Made by a program: the position numbers and the translations under genes. A stretch of 61,496 nt of DNA, from positions 1 through 61,496 of the forward strand of contig CAZKVJ010000019.1 in assembly GCA_964556225.1 (NCBI GenBank), read 5' to 3'. This DNA comes from CAZKVJ01 sp964556225. Its GTDB lineage: Bacteria > Actinomycetota > Acidimicrobiia > Acidimicrobiales > Ilumatobacteraceae. The notes below the pieces were generated by a model. It searched no databases, was not told the origin of the DNA, and was given only the letters and a program-made list of their open reading frames with translations. Shown here piece by piece: positions 7,852-15,819 of the stretch (the first letter of the stretch is position 1; every line of letters begins with the position of its first letter).

Positions 7852-9575
7852 TGCGCGTCGTCGCCACCGCCGGCCACGTCGACCACGGCAAGTCGTCGCT
7901 GGTGATGGCGCTCACGGGCACCGACCCGGACCGCCTCGCCGAGGAGAAGCGGCGGGGCCTCACGATCGACCTCGGCTTCGCCCACACGACGCTCGACAGC
8001 GGCGAGGTGGTGGCCTTCGTCGACGTCCCCGGCCATGTCCGCTTCCTGCGGAACATGCTGGCCGGCGTCGGCGGCGTGGACGCCTGCGTGTTCGTCGTGG
8101 CGGCGACCGAGGGCTGGAAGCCCCAGAGCGAGGAGCACCTGCGGATCCTCGAGCTGCTGGGCATCGAGCACGGCATCGTCGCGCTGAGCAAGGTCGACCT
8201 CGTCGACGACGAGTGGCGCCAGCTGGCCGAGATGGAGCTGGCCGACCGGGTCCAGGGAACGTTCCTCGACGGCTCGCCGGTCATTCCCGTCTCGGCCACC
8301 ACCGGCGCCGGCCTGGCCGAGCTGCGCACCGCGCTGGCCGAGCTGGTGCGCACCACGCCCGCCGCGACCGACCGGGGCCGGGCCAGGCTGTGGATCGACC
8401 GGGCGTTCGCCGCCCGCGGCAGCGGCACCGTGGTCACCGGCACCCTCACCGGGGGTCGCCTGCGCACCGACGACCAGGTCATCGTCGGGCCCCGCCGCCT
8501 GGCGGCGCGGATCCGGGCCATCCAGTCACTCGGGCGCCCCGTCGACGAGATCGGCCCCGGCAGCCGGGTGGCGCTGAACCTGGTCGGGGTCGACGTCGAC
8601 GAGGTGCACCGCGGCGATGCCGTCGTGCACCGGGACCGCTGGCACCACACCACCCGCGTCGACGCCTCGCTCCACGTGCTGGCGTCCCTCGACCACGACG
8701 TGTCCCGCCGGGGCGCCCACGTCGCCTACCTCGGCAGCGGCGAGCAGCCGGTGCGGCTTCGAGTGCTCGGCACCGAGGCGCTGCGGCCGGGCGACACCGG
8801 CGCCGTGCGGCTCCACCTCAGCGCCCCGGTGCCGCTCCTCCCGGGCGACCGCTACGTGCTGCGCGACTCAGGGCGGGAGGAGACGGTCGGCGGCGGTGAG
8901 ATCCTCGATGTGGAACCGGTCCGGCCCGCCGCCAAGGCCCGCCCCGACCGGCGGGTCGAGCGGGTGGTGGCCGAGCGCGGCTGGATCGACGCCGGCCGGC
9001 TCGAGCTGCTCACCGGCGTGACCCTCGCGCCGACGGTCGGGCGGTGGGTCACCACGGCCGAGGCGCGCGACGAGGCCGTGTCGAGCCTGCGCCGGCGCAT
9101 CGAGGCCGCCGGTGAGCTGGGGCTCGACGTCGCCGCGCTCGACGAGCGCGAGCGTGCCGCGCTGGCACTGCTCGGCGACGGCGTGGAGGTTGGCGGCGGC
9201 CGGGCCCGACTCGCCGGGACGGCGGACCCGCTGAGCGGGCACCCGTTCCTGGCCGAGCTGGCCGCCGCCGGCTGCCAGCCCCCGGACCCCGTCGGCGTCG
9301 ACCGTGCGGAGCTGCGCCTGATGGTCCGTCGCGGCCTGGTGGTCGAGCGCGACGGCGTGTGCTTCCACCCCAGCGCCATCGACCACGCCGCCCGGACCGC
9401 AGCCCGGCTGCTCGCCGAACGGCCCGGCGGGTTCACCGTGGCCGAGTTCCGTGATGCGATCGGCGCCACCCGCAAGCACGCCCTGCCGCTGCTGAACGAG
9501 CTCGATAGCCGCGGGGTGACCCGCCGCCGCGACGACGTGCGGATCGGCGGGCCGCGCCTACCCGCGACCGCGTAG
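7851..9575 (+). CDS. selB: Selenocysteine-specific elongation factor
   Basis: SelB carries Sec-tRNA(Sec) to the ribosome at SECIS-marked UGA codons. The 574-aa protein has an EF-Tu-like GTPase with GHVDHGKSSL, DVPGHVRF and SKVD, then translation domains 2 and 3 (GSGTVVTGTLTGG), and C-terminal winged helices (residues ~375-574) that recognise the SECIS hairpin; AEFRDAIGATRKHALPLLNELD near the end is typical. It is translated in overlap with selA. Its last 18 bases overlap the convergent hydrolase gene. Confidence 0.95.
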   Translation: MRVVATAGHVDHGKSSLVMALTGTDPDRLAEEKRRGLTIDLGFAHTTLDSGEVVAFVDVPGHVRFLRNMLAGVGGVDACVFVVAATEGWKPQSEEHLRILELLGIEHGIVALSKVDLVDDEWRQLAEMELADRVQGTFLDGSPVIPVSATTGAGLAELRTALAELVRTTPAATDRGRARLWIDRAFAARGSGTVVTGTLTGGRLRTDDQVIVGPRRLAARIRAIQSLGRPVDEIGPGSRVALNLVGVDVDEVHRGDAVVHRDRWHHTTRVDASLHVLASLDHDVSRRGAHVAYLGSGEQPVRLRVLGTEALRPGDTGAVRLHLSAPVPLLPGDRYVLRDSGREETVGGGEILDVEPVRPAAKARPDRRVERVVAERGWIDAGRLELLTGVTLAPTVGRWVTTAEARDEAVSSLRRRIEAAGELGLDVAALDERERAALALLGDGVEVGGGRARLAGTADPLSGHPFLAELAAAGCQPPDPVGVDRAELRLMVRRGLVVERDGVCFHPSAIDHAARTAARLLAERPGGFTVAEFRDAIGATRKHALPLLNELDSRGVTRRRDDVRIGGPRLPATA

Positions 9576-10433
9576 CGTCGGCAGGCGCCGAAGGCCCCGC
9601 CGGCGGGCGCCAGGCGTCGACTGCTCGAGGTCACGGGTGAGCTGGGCCACGCGGACGTCGTTCGTGATGACCTCACCGAACTGGCCCGGGTCGGCCAGCA
9701 GCCACGAGTGGCTGCCCTCCACCACCTTGCCCTCGACCCCGGCCGCCACGCACAGCGCCTCGAAGGACTCCTTGGGGATCACCCCGTCGCGGCTGCCCCA
9801 CAGGATCGTGATCGGCAAGCCACGGTCACGCAGCTCCTCGAGCTCGGCCCGCAGGTCGGCCCGGCGAGCGATGCCGCCGACGCGCACCAGCGCCCGCGGG
9901 TTGCGGACCACGTTCGGGAGGATGTCCTGGGCGATGACGGGCAGCACCCGGGTGGCCTGGCGCACCGGCCAGACGTCGGCTGGGAAGTGCAGGCCCCAGT
10001 CCCACAGCGGCCGCTCGGCGATGGACTTGAGCGTGCGCCCGTCCTGCCAAGTCGACCCGCCGATCGAGTTCACGAGCACCAGCGAACGGACCCGCTCGGG
10101 GTGGTCGTGGGCGAAGCGGATCGAGACGCCCCCGCCGAAGCTGTGGCCCACCACGACGACCTTCTCGTCGAGGCCGAGGGCGTCACACAGCGCCGCCACC
10201 CAGCGGGCGTAGCCGGCGAGGGAGAACTCGGAGCGGGGCAGGTCGGCGGTCCCGGCGAAGCCGGGCAGCGCGGGCGCGATCACCCGGTTGCCCTGGGCGG
10301 CCATGGCCTCGATGACCGACCGGTACGAGTGGTGACCGAGCGCCCAACCGTGGAGGAGCAGCACCGGCATCCCGGACCCGGCGACACAGTACGCCGCCGG
10401 GCGGTCCTGTACGAACGTGCGCCGGTCCTTCAC
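9558..10433 (-). CDS. Alpha/beta hydrolase
   Basis: This is a single-domain hydrolase of 291 aa. LLLHGWALGHHSYR forms the oxyanion-hole region, VVVVGHSFGGGVS holds the nucleophile Ser, and GSHSWLLADP holds the likely catalytic His. The substrate is unknown. The frame stays open further upstream, but that part overlaps whiB in another frame; the GTG at 10433 is preferred because GGAG lies nine bases upstream, after the whiB stop. The gene lies 34 bases downstream of whiB on the same strand, so the two probably share a transcript. Confidence 0.85.
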   Translation of the reverse strand: MKDRRTFVQDRPAAYCVAGSGMPVLLLHGWALGHHSYRSVIEAMAAQGNRVIAPALPGFAGTADLPRSEFSLAGYARWVAALCDALGLDEKVVVVGHSFGGGVSIRFAHDHPERVRSLVLVNSIGGSTWQDGRTLKSIAERPLWDWGLHFPADVWPVRQATRVLPVIAQDILPNVVRNPRALVRVGGIARRADLRAELEELRDRGLPITILWGSRDGVIPKESFEALCVAAGVEGKVVEGSHSWLLADPGQFGEVITNDVRVAQLTRDLEQSTPGARRRGLRRLPTLRGRG

Positions 10434-10467
10434 GACCGGGCGCTCCGACGCCGCTGCGGCCTGGGCC

Positions 10468-10740
10468 TCAGATGCCGAGGATGCTGCGGCGCTCCGCTTC
10501 GGTGGAGCCGCCCCAGATCCCGTGCGGTTCGCGGATCCGGAGCGCGTAGTCGAGGCACGCTTCCCGGACGGGGCACCCGGCACAGACGGCTTTGGCTCGC
10601 TGCTCACGGGCACGTCGCTCCTCTTTGCGCTCGAACTGCGGCGGCGGATAGAAGGCCTCCGCCAGCGGCCCCTTGCAGGCAGCCTGGCTCAGCCACTCCC
10701 GATCCGCACGATCGAGCTGATCGTCGCGGCGCGCTACCAC
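10468..10740 (-). CDS. WhiB-family Fe-S transcription factor
   Basis: All family marks are present in 90 aa: Cys22, Cys53, Cys56 and Cys62 for the [4Fe-4S] cluster, the GIWGG turn at residues 74-78 and a basic C-terminal region. WhiB proteins are actinobacterial redox- or NO-responsive regulators that act with the sigma factor. An AGGGGG lies seven bases before the GTG, so this mRNA has a leader. GAATG-N6-CATTC (10823-10838) further upstream could be a regulator site. In M. tuberculosis whiB4 lies beside the ArsA-like pair Rv3679-Rv3680; a comparable pair is present here at 12305-14394. Confidence 0.95.
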   Translation of the reverse strand: MVARRDDQLDRADREWLSQAACKGPLAEAFYPPPQFERKEERRAREQRAKAVCAGCPVREACLDYALRIREPHGIWGGSTEAERRSILGI

Positions 10741-10887
10741 GTCGCATCCCCCTCGTCGAAGTCCGCGCCACCCTACGACCCCTCCCTCCGGGCTGACAAT
10801 CGATGTTCACAGAACGAGTTCGGAATGATGAACCATTCTGCGCATGTCGACGCGCGGATGCCAAAGGGCCGAAGTCCCTCACTCGAC

Positions 10888-12285
10888 CTACCCCTCGGCC
10901 GGTGCCTCCCCCGACGGCGCCTCGGCGCGGCTGGCCCGCCGCTCTCGGTAGTCACGGGCCCCTCCCGTCTCCGGCTCCACCTCGAGGGTGATCCCGTCGA
11001 TCGCCACCACCCGCACCGCGTCCCCGGACCCGATCGGGGTCGCCCGGTTGGTGCGCGCCCGCCACGTGCCGTCGCCGACCCTGACCACGCCGTCGGGGTC
11101 GACGGCGCCGACGGCCACGCCCATCTGCCCGATCATCCACTCCCGGCCGATCGTCGGGGTGGCGAAGCGGGTGCGCACCATCGACGGCATCCCCACCACG
11201 AACGTGAGCGCCACCCCGCCCACGCCGGCCAGCAGCGTGATCCACGAGGGGCGCAGCGTGAGGCTGTCGGTGTTCCGGTAGAGGAACCACGACCCGATCG
11301 TGAACGCCACGAGACCGATCCCGGTCCACACCCGCGGCAGGCCGACCTGCACGTCGACGGCGAAGCCGAACATGGCGAACAGCAGCAGCGCCACCGCCCA
11401 CCCGTTGGTCGGCAGGGCCGCCAGGCCGTACGAGCCGAGCACGATGCTCACCGCCCCGACCACACCGGCGATCCCGATGCCGGCGGTGAACAGCTCGAAG
11501 ATGAGCAGGCACAGCCCGATCACGAGCAGCAGGTACGCCACCGGCGGGCTGGCGACGGTGTGCATCAGGCGTGGCAGCAGGTCCATCTTGAAGAACCGCA
11601 CGGTGGTGAGCTCACGCTCGATCTGGCCGTCGTCGCCGAGGCGCTCGACGACCGTGTCCAGCTCCTGCCCGTCGATCACCAGGCCGTCCAGCGCCAAGAC
11701 CATGTTGCGCAGCACCGGGACGCCCTCGTCGGTGGTCTCCAACCGCAGCGCCCCGAGCTCGCGAGCCTCGGTGAAGCCCAGCGAGCCCTGGCGGAGCTGC
11801 TCGGTGGCCTCGCCGAACTCGATCGCCACTCCCTTCACCCGGAGCGGCGCGCCCATCCGCCCGATGCGGCTGCCGGGTGCCATCCCGGTGGCGTCGGCGG
11901 CCGCCAGTAGCTGGGCGGGCAGCCCGTAGGCGCGCGCCCCGGACGGCCCGACCCAGATGGCCACCGGCACCTCGGCCTGCGCGATCTGTTCGAGGAGCCG
12001 GGCCATCTCGGCCCGGGACACGACCGCACCGCGGGTGTTCATCTGCAGGATCAGCGCCTGAGCGCCGTCGGTGCTCGCCCGCTCGATCGCGTCGCCGATC
12101 TCGTCGACCACGATCTCGTCGACGAGGCCGCTGACCTCGAAGACGTCGACCGGATCGAGGGCCGCAGCGGCGACGCTCGGCTCGTCCGGGTCGACGGGTT
12201 CGTCGCCGGACGCAGCGGCCGCAGCCGGGTGGGCGATGCCCAACATGGCCCCGGCCGCCAGCAGGCCGATCGCTAGTCTGCGCAC
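10888..12285 (-). CDS. NfeD family membrane protein with ClpP-class serine protease domain
   Basis: The 465-aa product starts with a signal peptide (LAIGLLAAGAMLGIAHPAAAAA). Residues ~45-230 form a SppA/ClpP-like region (EIGDAIERASTDGAQALILQMNTRG..) as in long NfeD proteins. Several transmembrane helices follow (residues ~245-370), and the C-terminal ~80 residues are an OB-fold NfeD domain (GQMGVAVGAVDPDGVVRVGDGTWRARTN). Such proteins act with flotillin-like stomatins in membrane organisation. The usual Ser/Lys catalytic pair is not obvious, so protease activity is uncertain. The GTG start uses the minus-strand reading of the CCTCCGGAGG palindrome (12291-12300), five bases away. Confidence 0.85.
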   Translation of the reverse strand: MRRLAIGLLAAGAMLGIAHPAAAAASGDEPVDPDEPSVAAAALDPVDVFEVSGLVDEIVVDEIGDAIERASTDGAQALILQMNTRGAVVSRAEMARLLEQIAQAEVPVAIWVGPSGARAYGLPAQLLAAADATGMAPGSRIGRMGAPLRVKGVAIEFGEATEQLRQGSLGFTEARELGALRLETTDEGVPVLRNMVLALDGLVIDGQELDTVVERLGDDGQIERELTTVRFFKMDLLPRLMHTVASPPVAYLLLVIGLCLLIFELFTAGIGIAGVVGAVSIVLGSYGLAALPTNGWAVALLLFAMFGFAVDVQVGLPRVWTGIGLVAFTIGSWFLYRNTDSLTLRPSWITLLAGVGGVALTFVVGMPSMVRTRFATPTIGREWMIGQMGVAVGAVDPDGVVRVGDGTWRARTNRATPIGSGDAVRVVAIDGITLEVEPETGGARDYRERRASRAEAPSGEAPAEG

Positions 12286-12290
12286 GAGAG

Positions 12291-12300
12291 CCTCCGGAGG
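12291..12300. promoter_or_regulatory. Palindromic Shine-Dalgarno shared by two divergent genes
   Basis: CCTCCGGAGG equals its own reverse complement. Read on the plus strand, GGAGG lies four to five bases before the TTG at 12305; read on the minus strand, GGAGG lies five bases before the GTG at 12285. The two start codons are separated by only 19 bases, so each promoter must lie inside the opposite gene and the two mRNA 5' ends must be complementary. Confidence 0.75.
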
Positions 12301-12304
12301 GCGC

Positions 12305-13261
12305 TTGGATCCACTGCAGTTCTTCACCGCCTCGCGCCTGGTCGTGGTGGCCGGCAAGGGAGGCGTCGGGAAGACCACGGTATCCGCCGTCATGGCCCGC
12401 GCGGCAGCGGACTGCGGGCTGCGGGTGCTCGCCGTGGAGCTGGAGGGCAAGGCCGCGCTGGGCGAGCTGCTGGGTGGCGACGGTCCCCTCCCGGTCGACG
12501 AGGTGACGCTGGCCGAGGGCCTCGGGCCCGCCGGCACCGGGACCATCCGCGCCCGCACGCTCACGGCGTCGAGCGCGCTCACGGAGTACCTCGACACGCA
12601 TGGTCTGCGCCGGGTGTCGAAGCGGCTCGTCACCACCGGGATCGTCGACCTCGTGGCCACCGCAGCCCCGGGCGTCGACGACCTGCTGGTGCTCGGCAAG
12701 CTGAAGCAGATCGAGCGCGGCGCGCCCGACATCGACCTCGTGGTGGTCGACGGCCCGGCCGCCGGTCACGCCATCACGTTCCTGATGGCGCCCGCCGGCC
12801 TGGCCGATGCCGCCGCGTCGGGACCGATCAACACCCAGGCCCGCGACGTGCTCGAGATGCTGGGCGACTCCGCTCGCTGCCAGGTCCTGCTGGTGACGCT
12901 GCCGGAGACCACGCCGGTGAACGAGCTCATCGAGACGGCCGAGGCCCTGGAGAACCGGGTGGGCGTGCACCTCGGCCCGGTGGTGGTGAACGGCGTCGAC
13001 CTCGGCGACGACGTCCCCGACCCGCACGACGTGCCGGCCGGCGAGCTCCCCAAGGGGCGGGACGGCACCGCGCTGCGCGAGGCGGCGCGCTTTCGGAACC
13101 AGCGGCGAGCCCGCCAGCACCAGGAGCTCGACCGGCTGGGCGGTCGGCTGGCGCTGCCACTGCTGCGCCTGCCGCTCATCGCGACCGCCGGCATCACCGC
13201 CGGCGACGTGGTGGACGTCGCCGCGGCGCTGACCGACGAGATCCGGGGCCTCGACGGATGA
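12305..13261 (+). CDS. ArsA/GET3-like ATPase, first of a pair
   Basis: A deviant Walker A (VVVAGKGGVGKTTVSAVMARAA) near residue 15 and VVVDGPAAGHAITFLMAP identify the ArsA/GET3 ATPase group. The 318-aa protein is shorter than canonical ArsA and lacks the arsenite Cys triad. It overlaps the next gene by four bases (ATGA) and matches the layout of the mycobacterial pair Rv3679-Rv3680, whose products act together. The rare TTG start is supported by GGAGG and by the frame opening with LDPLQFF. A membrane-protein or lipid-transport-related role is possible but not shown. Confidence 0.85.
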   Translation: MDPLQFFTASRLVVVAGKGGVGKTTVSAVMARAAADCGLRVLAVELEGKAALGELLGGDGPLPVDEVTLAEGLGPAGTGTIRARTLTASSALTEYLDTHGLRRVSKRLVTTGIVDLVATAAPGVDDLLVLGKLKQIERGAPDIDLVVVDGPAAGHAITFLMAPAGLADAAASGPINTQARDVLEMLGDSARCQVLLVTLPETTPVNELIETAEALENRVGVHLGPVVVNGVDLGDDVPDPHDVPAGELPKGRDGTALREAARFRNQRRARQHQELDRLGGRLALPLLRLPLIATAGITAGDVVDVAAALTDEIRGLDG

Positions 13262-14394
13262 CCCTCAGCACACTGGTCGAGGGCTCGTCCATCCTCGTGT
13301 GCTGCGGCACCGGCGGGGTCGGCAAGACCACCACGGCGGCCACGCTCGCGCTGGAGGCGGCCCGCCGCGGCCGTCGCGCCGTCGTGGTCACCATCGACCC
13401 GGCGAAGCGCCTGGCCGACGCGCTCGGGGTGCCGGGAGGGCTGTCGAACGACCCGGTCCCGATCGAGCTGCCGGACGAGACCGGCCGCACGTCCGAGCCA
13501 GCAGAGGGCGGCGAGCTGTGGGCGATGATGCTCGACACCCGCACCACGTTCGACACCCTGGTGCGCCGTGACGCCGCCGACGAGGCGCAGGCCGAGCGGA
13601 TCCTGGCGAACCGCTTCTACCGCAACATCGCCGGAGCCCTCTCTGGCACCCAGGAGTACATGGCCGCCCAGAAGCTGCACGAGCTGCACTGCGACGAGCG
13701 CTTCGACCTGGTGGTGGTGGACACGCCTCCCACACGCAACGCGCTCGACTTCCTGGAGGCGCCCGCCCGGCTGATGCGGTTCTTCGACCACAAGCTGTTC
13801 CGGCTGCTGATGGCGCCCGCCCGCGGTGGGCTGAAGGTGCTGAACATCGCCGCCCAGCCGGTGCTGCGCACGATCGGCCGGGTGGTCGGCACGGAGGTGC
13901 TGAACGATGCCATCGCCTTCTTCCAGGCGTTCGAGGGGATGGAGACCGGCTTCCGGGCCCGCGCCGACGAGGTGACCGCCCTGCTCCGCTCTCCCGAGAC
14001 CGCCTACGTGCTGGTCGCCTCGCCCCGCCACGACACGGTGGAGGAGGCGCAGTTCTTCGCCGACCGCCTTCGTGAGCTCGGCCTCACGGTCGCCGCCCTG
14101 GTGGTCAACCGGCTGCACCCGACGTTCGACGGCGGCGGGCCGGGGTCGGCGGCCCGAGCGCGCCATGCGGCCGCGACCGCGACCCACGAGGGCCGCGAGC
14201 AGCTGGCGGCGCTGTGGCGCAACCTGGCCGAGCTGCGAGAGGTGGCGGAGCGTGAGGAGGCCGAGCTGGCGCCGCTCGTCGACCACATCGGGTCGGCCCC
14301 GGTGGCCAGGGCCCCGCTGATGGCCGACGACGTGCACGATGCCGACGGGCTCGCTGCCATCGCCTCGCACCTGTTCGACCGGCACGGGGGGTGA
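13258..14394 (+). CDS. ArsA/GET3-like ATPase, second of a pair
   Basis: The 378-aa protein has Walker A CCGTGGVGKTTTAATLALEAA, the switch region TIDPAKRLADALG, VVVDTPPTRNALDFLEAP after the Walker B strand, and VVNRLHP near the nucleotide base. DPAKRL..AL is typical of this actinobacterial subgroup. It is translationally coupled to the preceding ATPase and the two probably form a heteromer. No Cys triad for arsenite is present. Confidence 0.9.
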   Translation: MTLSTLVEGSSILVCCGTGGVGKTTTAATLALEAARRGRRAVVVTIDPAKRLADALGVPGGLSNDPVPIELPDETGRTSEPAEGGELWAMMLDTRTTFDTLVRRDAADEAQAERILANRFYRNIAGALSGTQEYMAAQKLHELHCDERFDLVVVDTPPTRNALDFLEAPARLMRFFDHKLFRLLMAPARGGLKVLNIAAQPVLRTIGRVVGTEVLNDAIAFFQAFEGMETGFRARADEVTALLRSPETAYVLVASPRHDTVEEAQFFADRLRELGLTVAALVVNRLHPTFDGGGPGSAARARHAAATATHEGREQLAALWRNLAELREVAEREEAELAPLVDHIGSAPVARAPLMADDVHDADGLAAIASHLFDRHGG

Positions 14395-14412
14395 CGGGTA
14401 GCGTCTGGCGCC

Positions 14413-14895
14413 GTGCACGTGCTGCTGGCGACGGATGCTGACTGGGTGGTCGACGAGGTCACCTCGGCGCTGGGCGGTCCCGACACCTCGTTCACGCTGT
14501 GCCGCGACGGCCGGACCGTCACCGCGGCAGTGACCGAGCGACTCCCCGACCTCGCCGTGCTCGACCTGCAGAGCGGGTCGATGGGCGCCATGGCCGTGGC
14601 GATGAACCTGCGCCTCGACGAGTCCGGCGGACGCCTCGAGCACATTCCGGTGCTGATGCTGCTCGACCGCCGGGCCGACGTGCACCTGGCCCGCCGCAGC
14701 GGCGCCGAGGGCTGGCTGATCAAGCCCCTCGACGCGCTCCGCCTGCGCCGGGCCGCCGAGGCGGTGGCCGCCGGCGAGACCTACGCCGAGGGTCTGCCCG
14801 CCGCGCCTGGGGCCGGCGCCGAGGCCGGCGAGGCGCCCGCCGTTGCGGCCGACGACGCCGAAGCGCCAGATGGCGCTCCGGCGGCCAGCGGATAG
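14413..14895 (+). CDS. Stand-alone receiver-like protein
   Basis: The first ~115 residues have a CheY-like fold: an acidic patch near residues 8-10, a likely phospho-acceptor Asp51 in LAVLDLQSG and a conserved Lys104 in GWLIKPLDA. The usual Thr/Ser before the fourth helix is replaced (LMLLDRR), so signalling may be altered. The remaining ~45 residues are Ala/Glu/Pro-rich, with no DNA-binding output domain. GTG is preceded by TAGCGT at eight bases (14399-14404). No histidine kinase is adjacent. It might act by protein contact or have lost phosphotransfer. Confidence 0.75.
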   Translation: MHVLLATDADWVVDEVTSALGGPDTSFTLCRDGRTVTAAVTERLPDLAVLDLQSGSMGAMAVAMNLRLDESGGRLEHIPVLMLLDRRADVHLARRSGAEGWLIKPLDALRLRRAAEAVAAGETYAEGLPAAPGAGAEAGEAPAVAADDAEAPDGAPAASG

Positions 14896-14931
14896 AGTGC
14901 AAGCCCGCACCGGCGACGGTGCGCTCCTTTC

Positions 14932-15006
14932 CGGGGAGTAGCGCAGCTTGGTTAGCGCGCCACGTTCGGGACGTGGAGGCCGGGAGTTCAAATCTCCCCT
15001 CCCCGA
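14932..15006 (+). tRNA. tRNA-Pro (anticodon CGG)
   Basis: The cloverleaf reads: acceptor CGGGGAG paired with CTCCCCG, anticodon stem CCACG/CGTGG with loop TTCGGGA (anticodon CGG), and T arm GGGAG-TTCAAAT-CTCCC. The discriminator is A and CCA is not encoded. A strong hairpin follows after five bases. Confidence 0.97.
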
Positions 15007-15010
15007 CACT

Positions 15011-15036
15011 CATGGCCGCCCTTCGGGGCGGCCATG
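15011..15036 (+). terminator. Hairpin terminator after tRNA-Pro
   Basis: CATGGCCGCCC pairs perfectly with GGGCGGCCATG around a TTCG loop. It lies immediately after the tRNA. There is no U-run, as is common for such hairpins in high-GC actinobacteria. Confidence 0.75.
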
Positions 15037-15215
15037 ATCGCGCCGGGGATCCGCCGTCGCTTCGGAGCGATCCGTCGGGCGGCCCCGTCGCAGGCCGCTA
15101 TGGCGCCAGCGTCGAGCATGCCCGCCCCTTGGCGCTGTCGCCAGGCGCTTGGGCAGTCCTGGTTCCCACCCTGTGGGCTCGTTGGTGACTGACCGCATCA
15201 GTAGGGTCGGCCGGC

Positions 15216-15497
15216 GTGGACCTGGTGCAGCTGCAGGATGTGATCGAGCGCACGTACGGTGAGCGCGACCGGGCTCGCGGCGTGCCCGCGACGGTGGCCT
15301 GGCTGGCCGAGGAGCTGGGCGAGCTGGCCCAGGCCGTGCGCAAGGGCACGCGGGAGGACCAGGAGCATGAGTTCGCCGATGTCGTCGCGTGGGTGGCGAC
15401 GCTCGCCAACCAGATGGGGATCGACCTGACGGTCGCGCTGGAGCGCTACGCCGACGGGTGTCCGCGCTGCGGGTCGCTGCCGTGTGGCTGCCCGTGA
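15216..15497 (+). CDS. MazG-like nucleotide pyrophosphohydrolase
   Basis: This 93-aa protein has the all-alpha NTP-pyrophosphatase signature WLAEELGELAQAVRKG followed by EHEFADVVAWVATLANQMG, where Glu and Asp bind metal. The C terminus adds CPRCGSLPCGCP, a cysteine cluster resembling a small zinc site that is not part of the minimal MazG fold. The GTG start follows TAGGGT by eight bases (15202-15207). It probably cleans up non-canonical nucleotides, but the substrate is unknown. Confidence 0.85.
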   Translation: MDLVQLQDVIERTYGERDRARGVPATVAWLAEELGELAQAVRKGTREDQEHEFADVVAWVATLANQMGIDLTVALERYADGCPRCGSLPCGCP

Positions 15498-15819
15498 GGT
15501 GGCAGGCGAGCTGGCGCACCCACGACGCGATCGTCGGCAGATCTGACAGGTGTTCGATGACCAGCGACGCCGCTGCGGCCGAGAAGGCCCAGCAGCCGGG
15601 AGTCAGGACGTTCTCGAGCCCGAGGAGACCCATCCCCCACGCGTGCGCTGGCTCTGTCGCGACAACGGACCGGCGCTTTCACCATCAACGAGACGAAGCG
15701 TCGTGCAGGTGGTCTGGCCCTGGTGGCAAAGGAACGAACCAGCATCCCCTCCTGACGCGTGACCGCGTGTGGCCCCTTTGATGACCATGACCCTTCGTTT
15801 GGAGAATTGACGCCAACCT
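15498..15819. other. Intergenic stretch without a supported gene
   Basis: Open frames occur here on both strands, but none has a start with a ribosome site or TANNNT box, and none resembles a known family. The right part (about 15760-15815) is less GC-rich than its surroundings (CGTTTGGAGAATTGACGCC). No tRNA cloverleaf, palindromic repeat copy or clear terminator was found. Confidence 0.5.

Noticed and set aside
12766..15009. 747-codon minus-strand frame opposite the ArsA-like pair
   Set aside because: Composition and lack of domain resemblance; the plus-strand genes have Walker motifs and coupled starts.
15446..15745. 99-codon minus-strand frame in the gap after the MazG-like gene
   Set aside because: It overlaps the MazG-like gene, has no RBS or TANNNT box and resembles no family.
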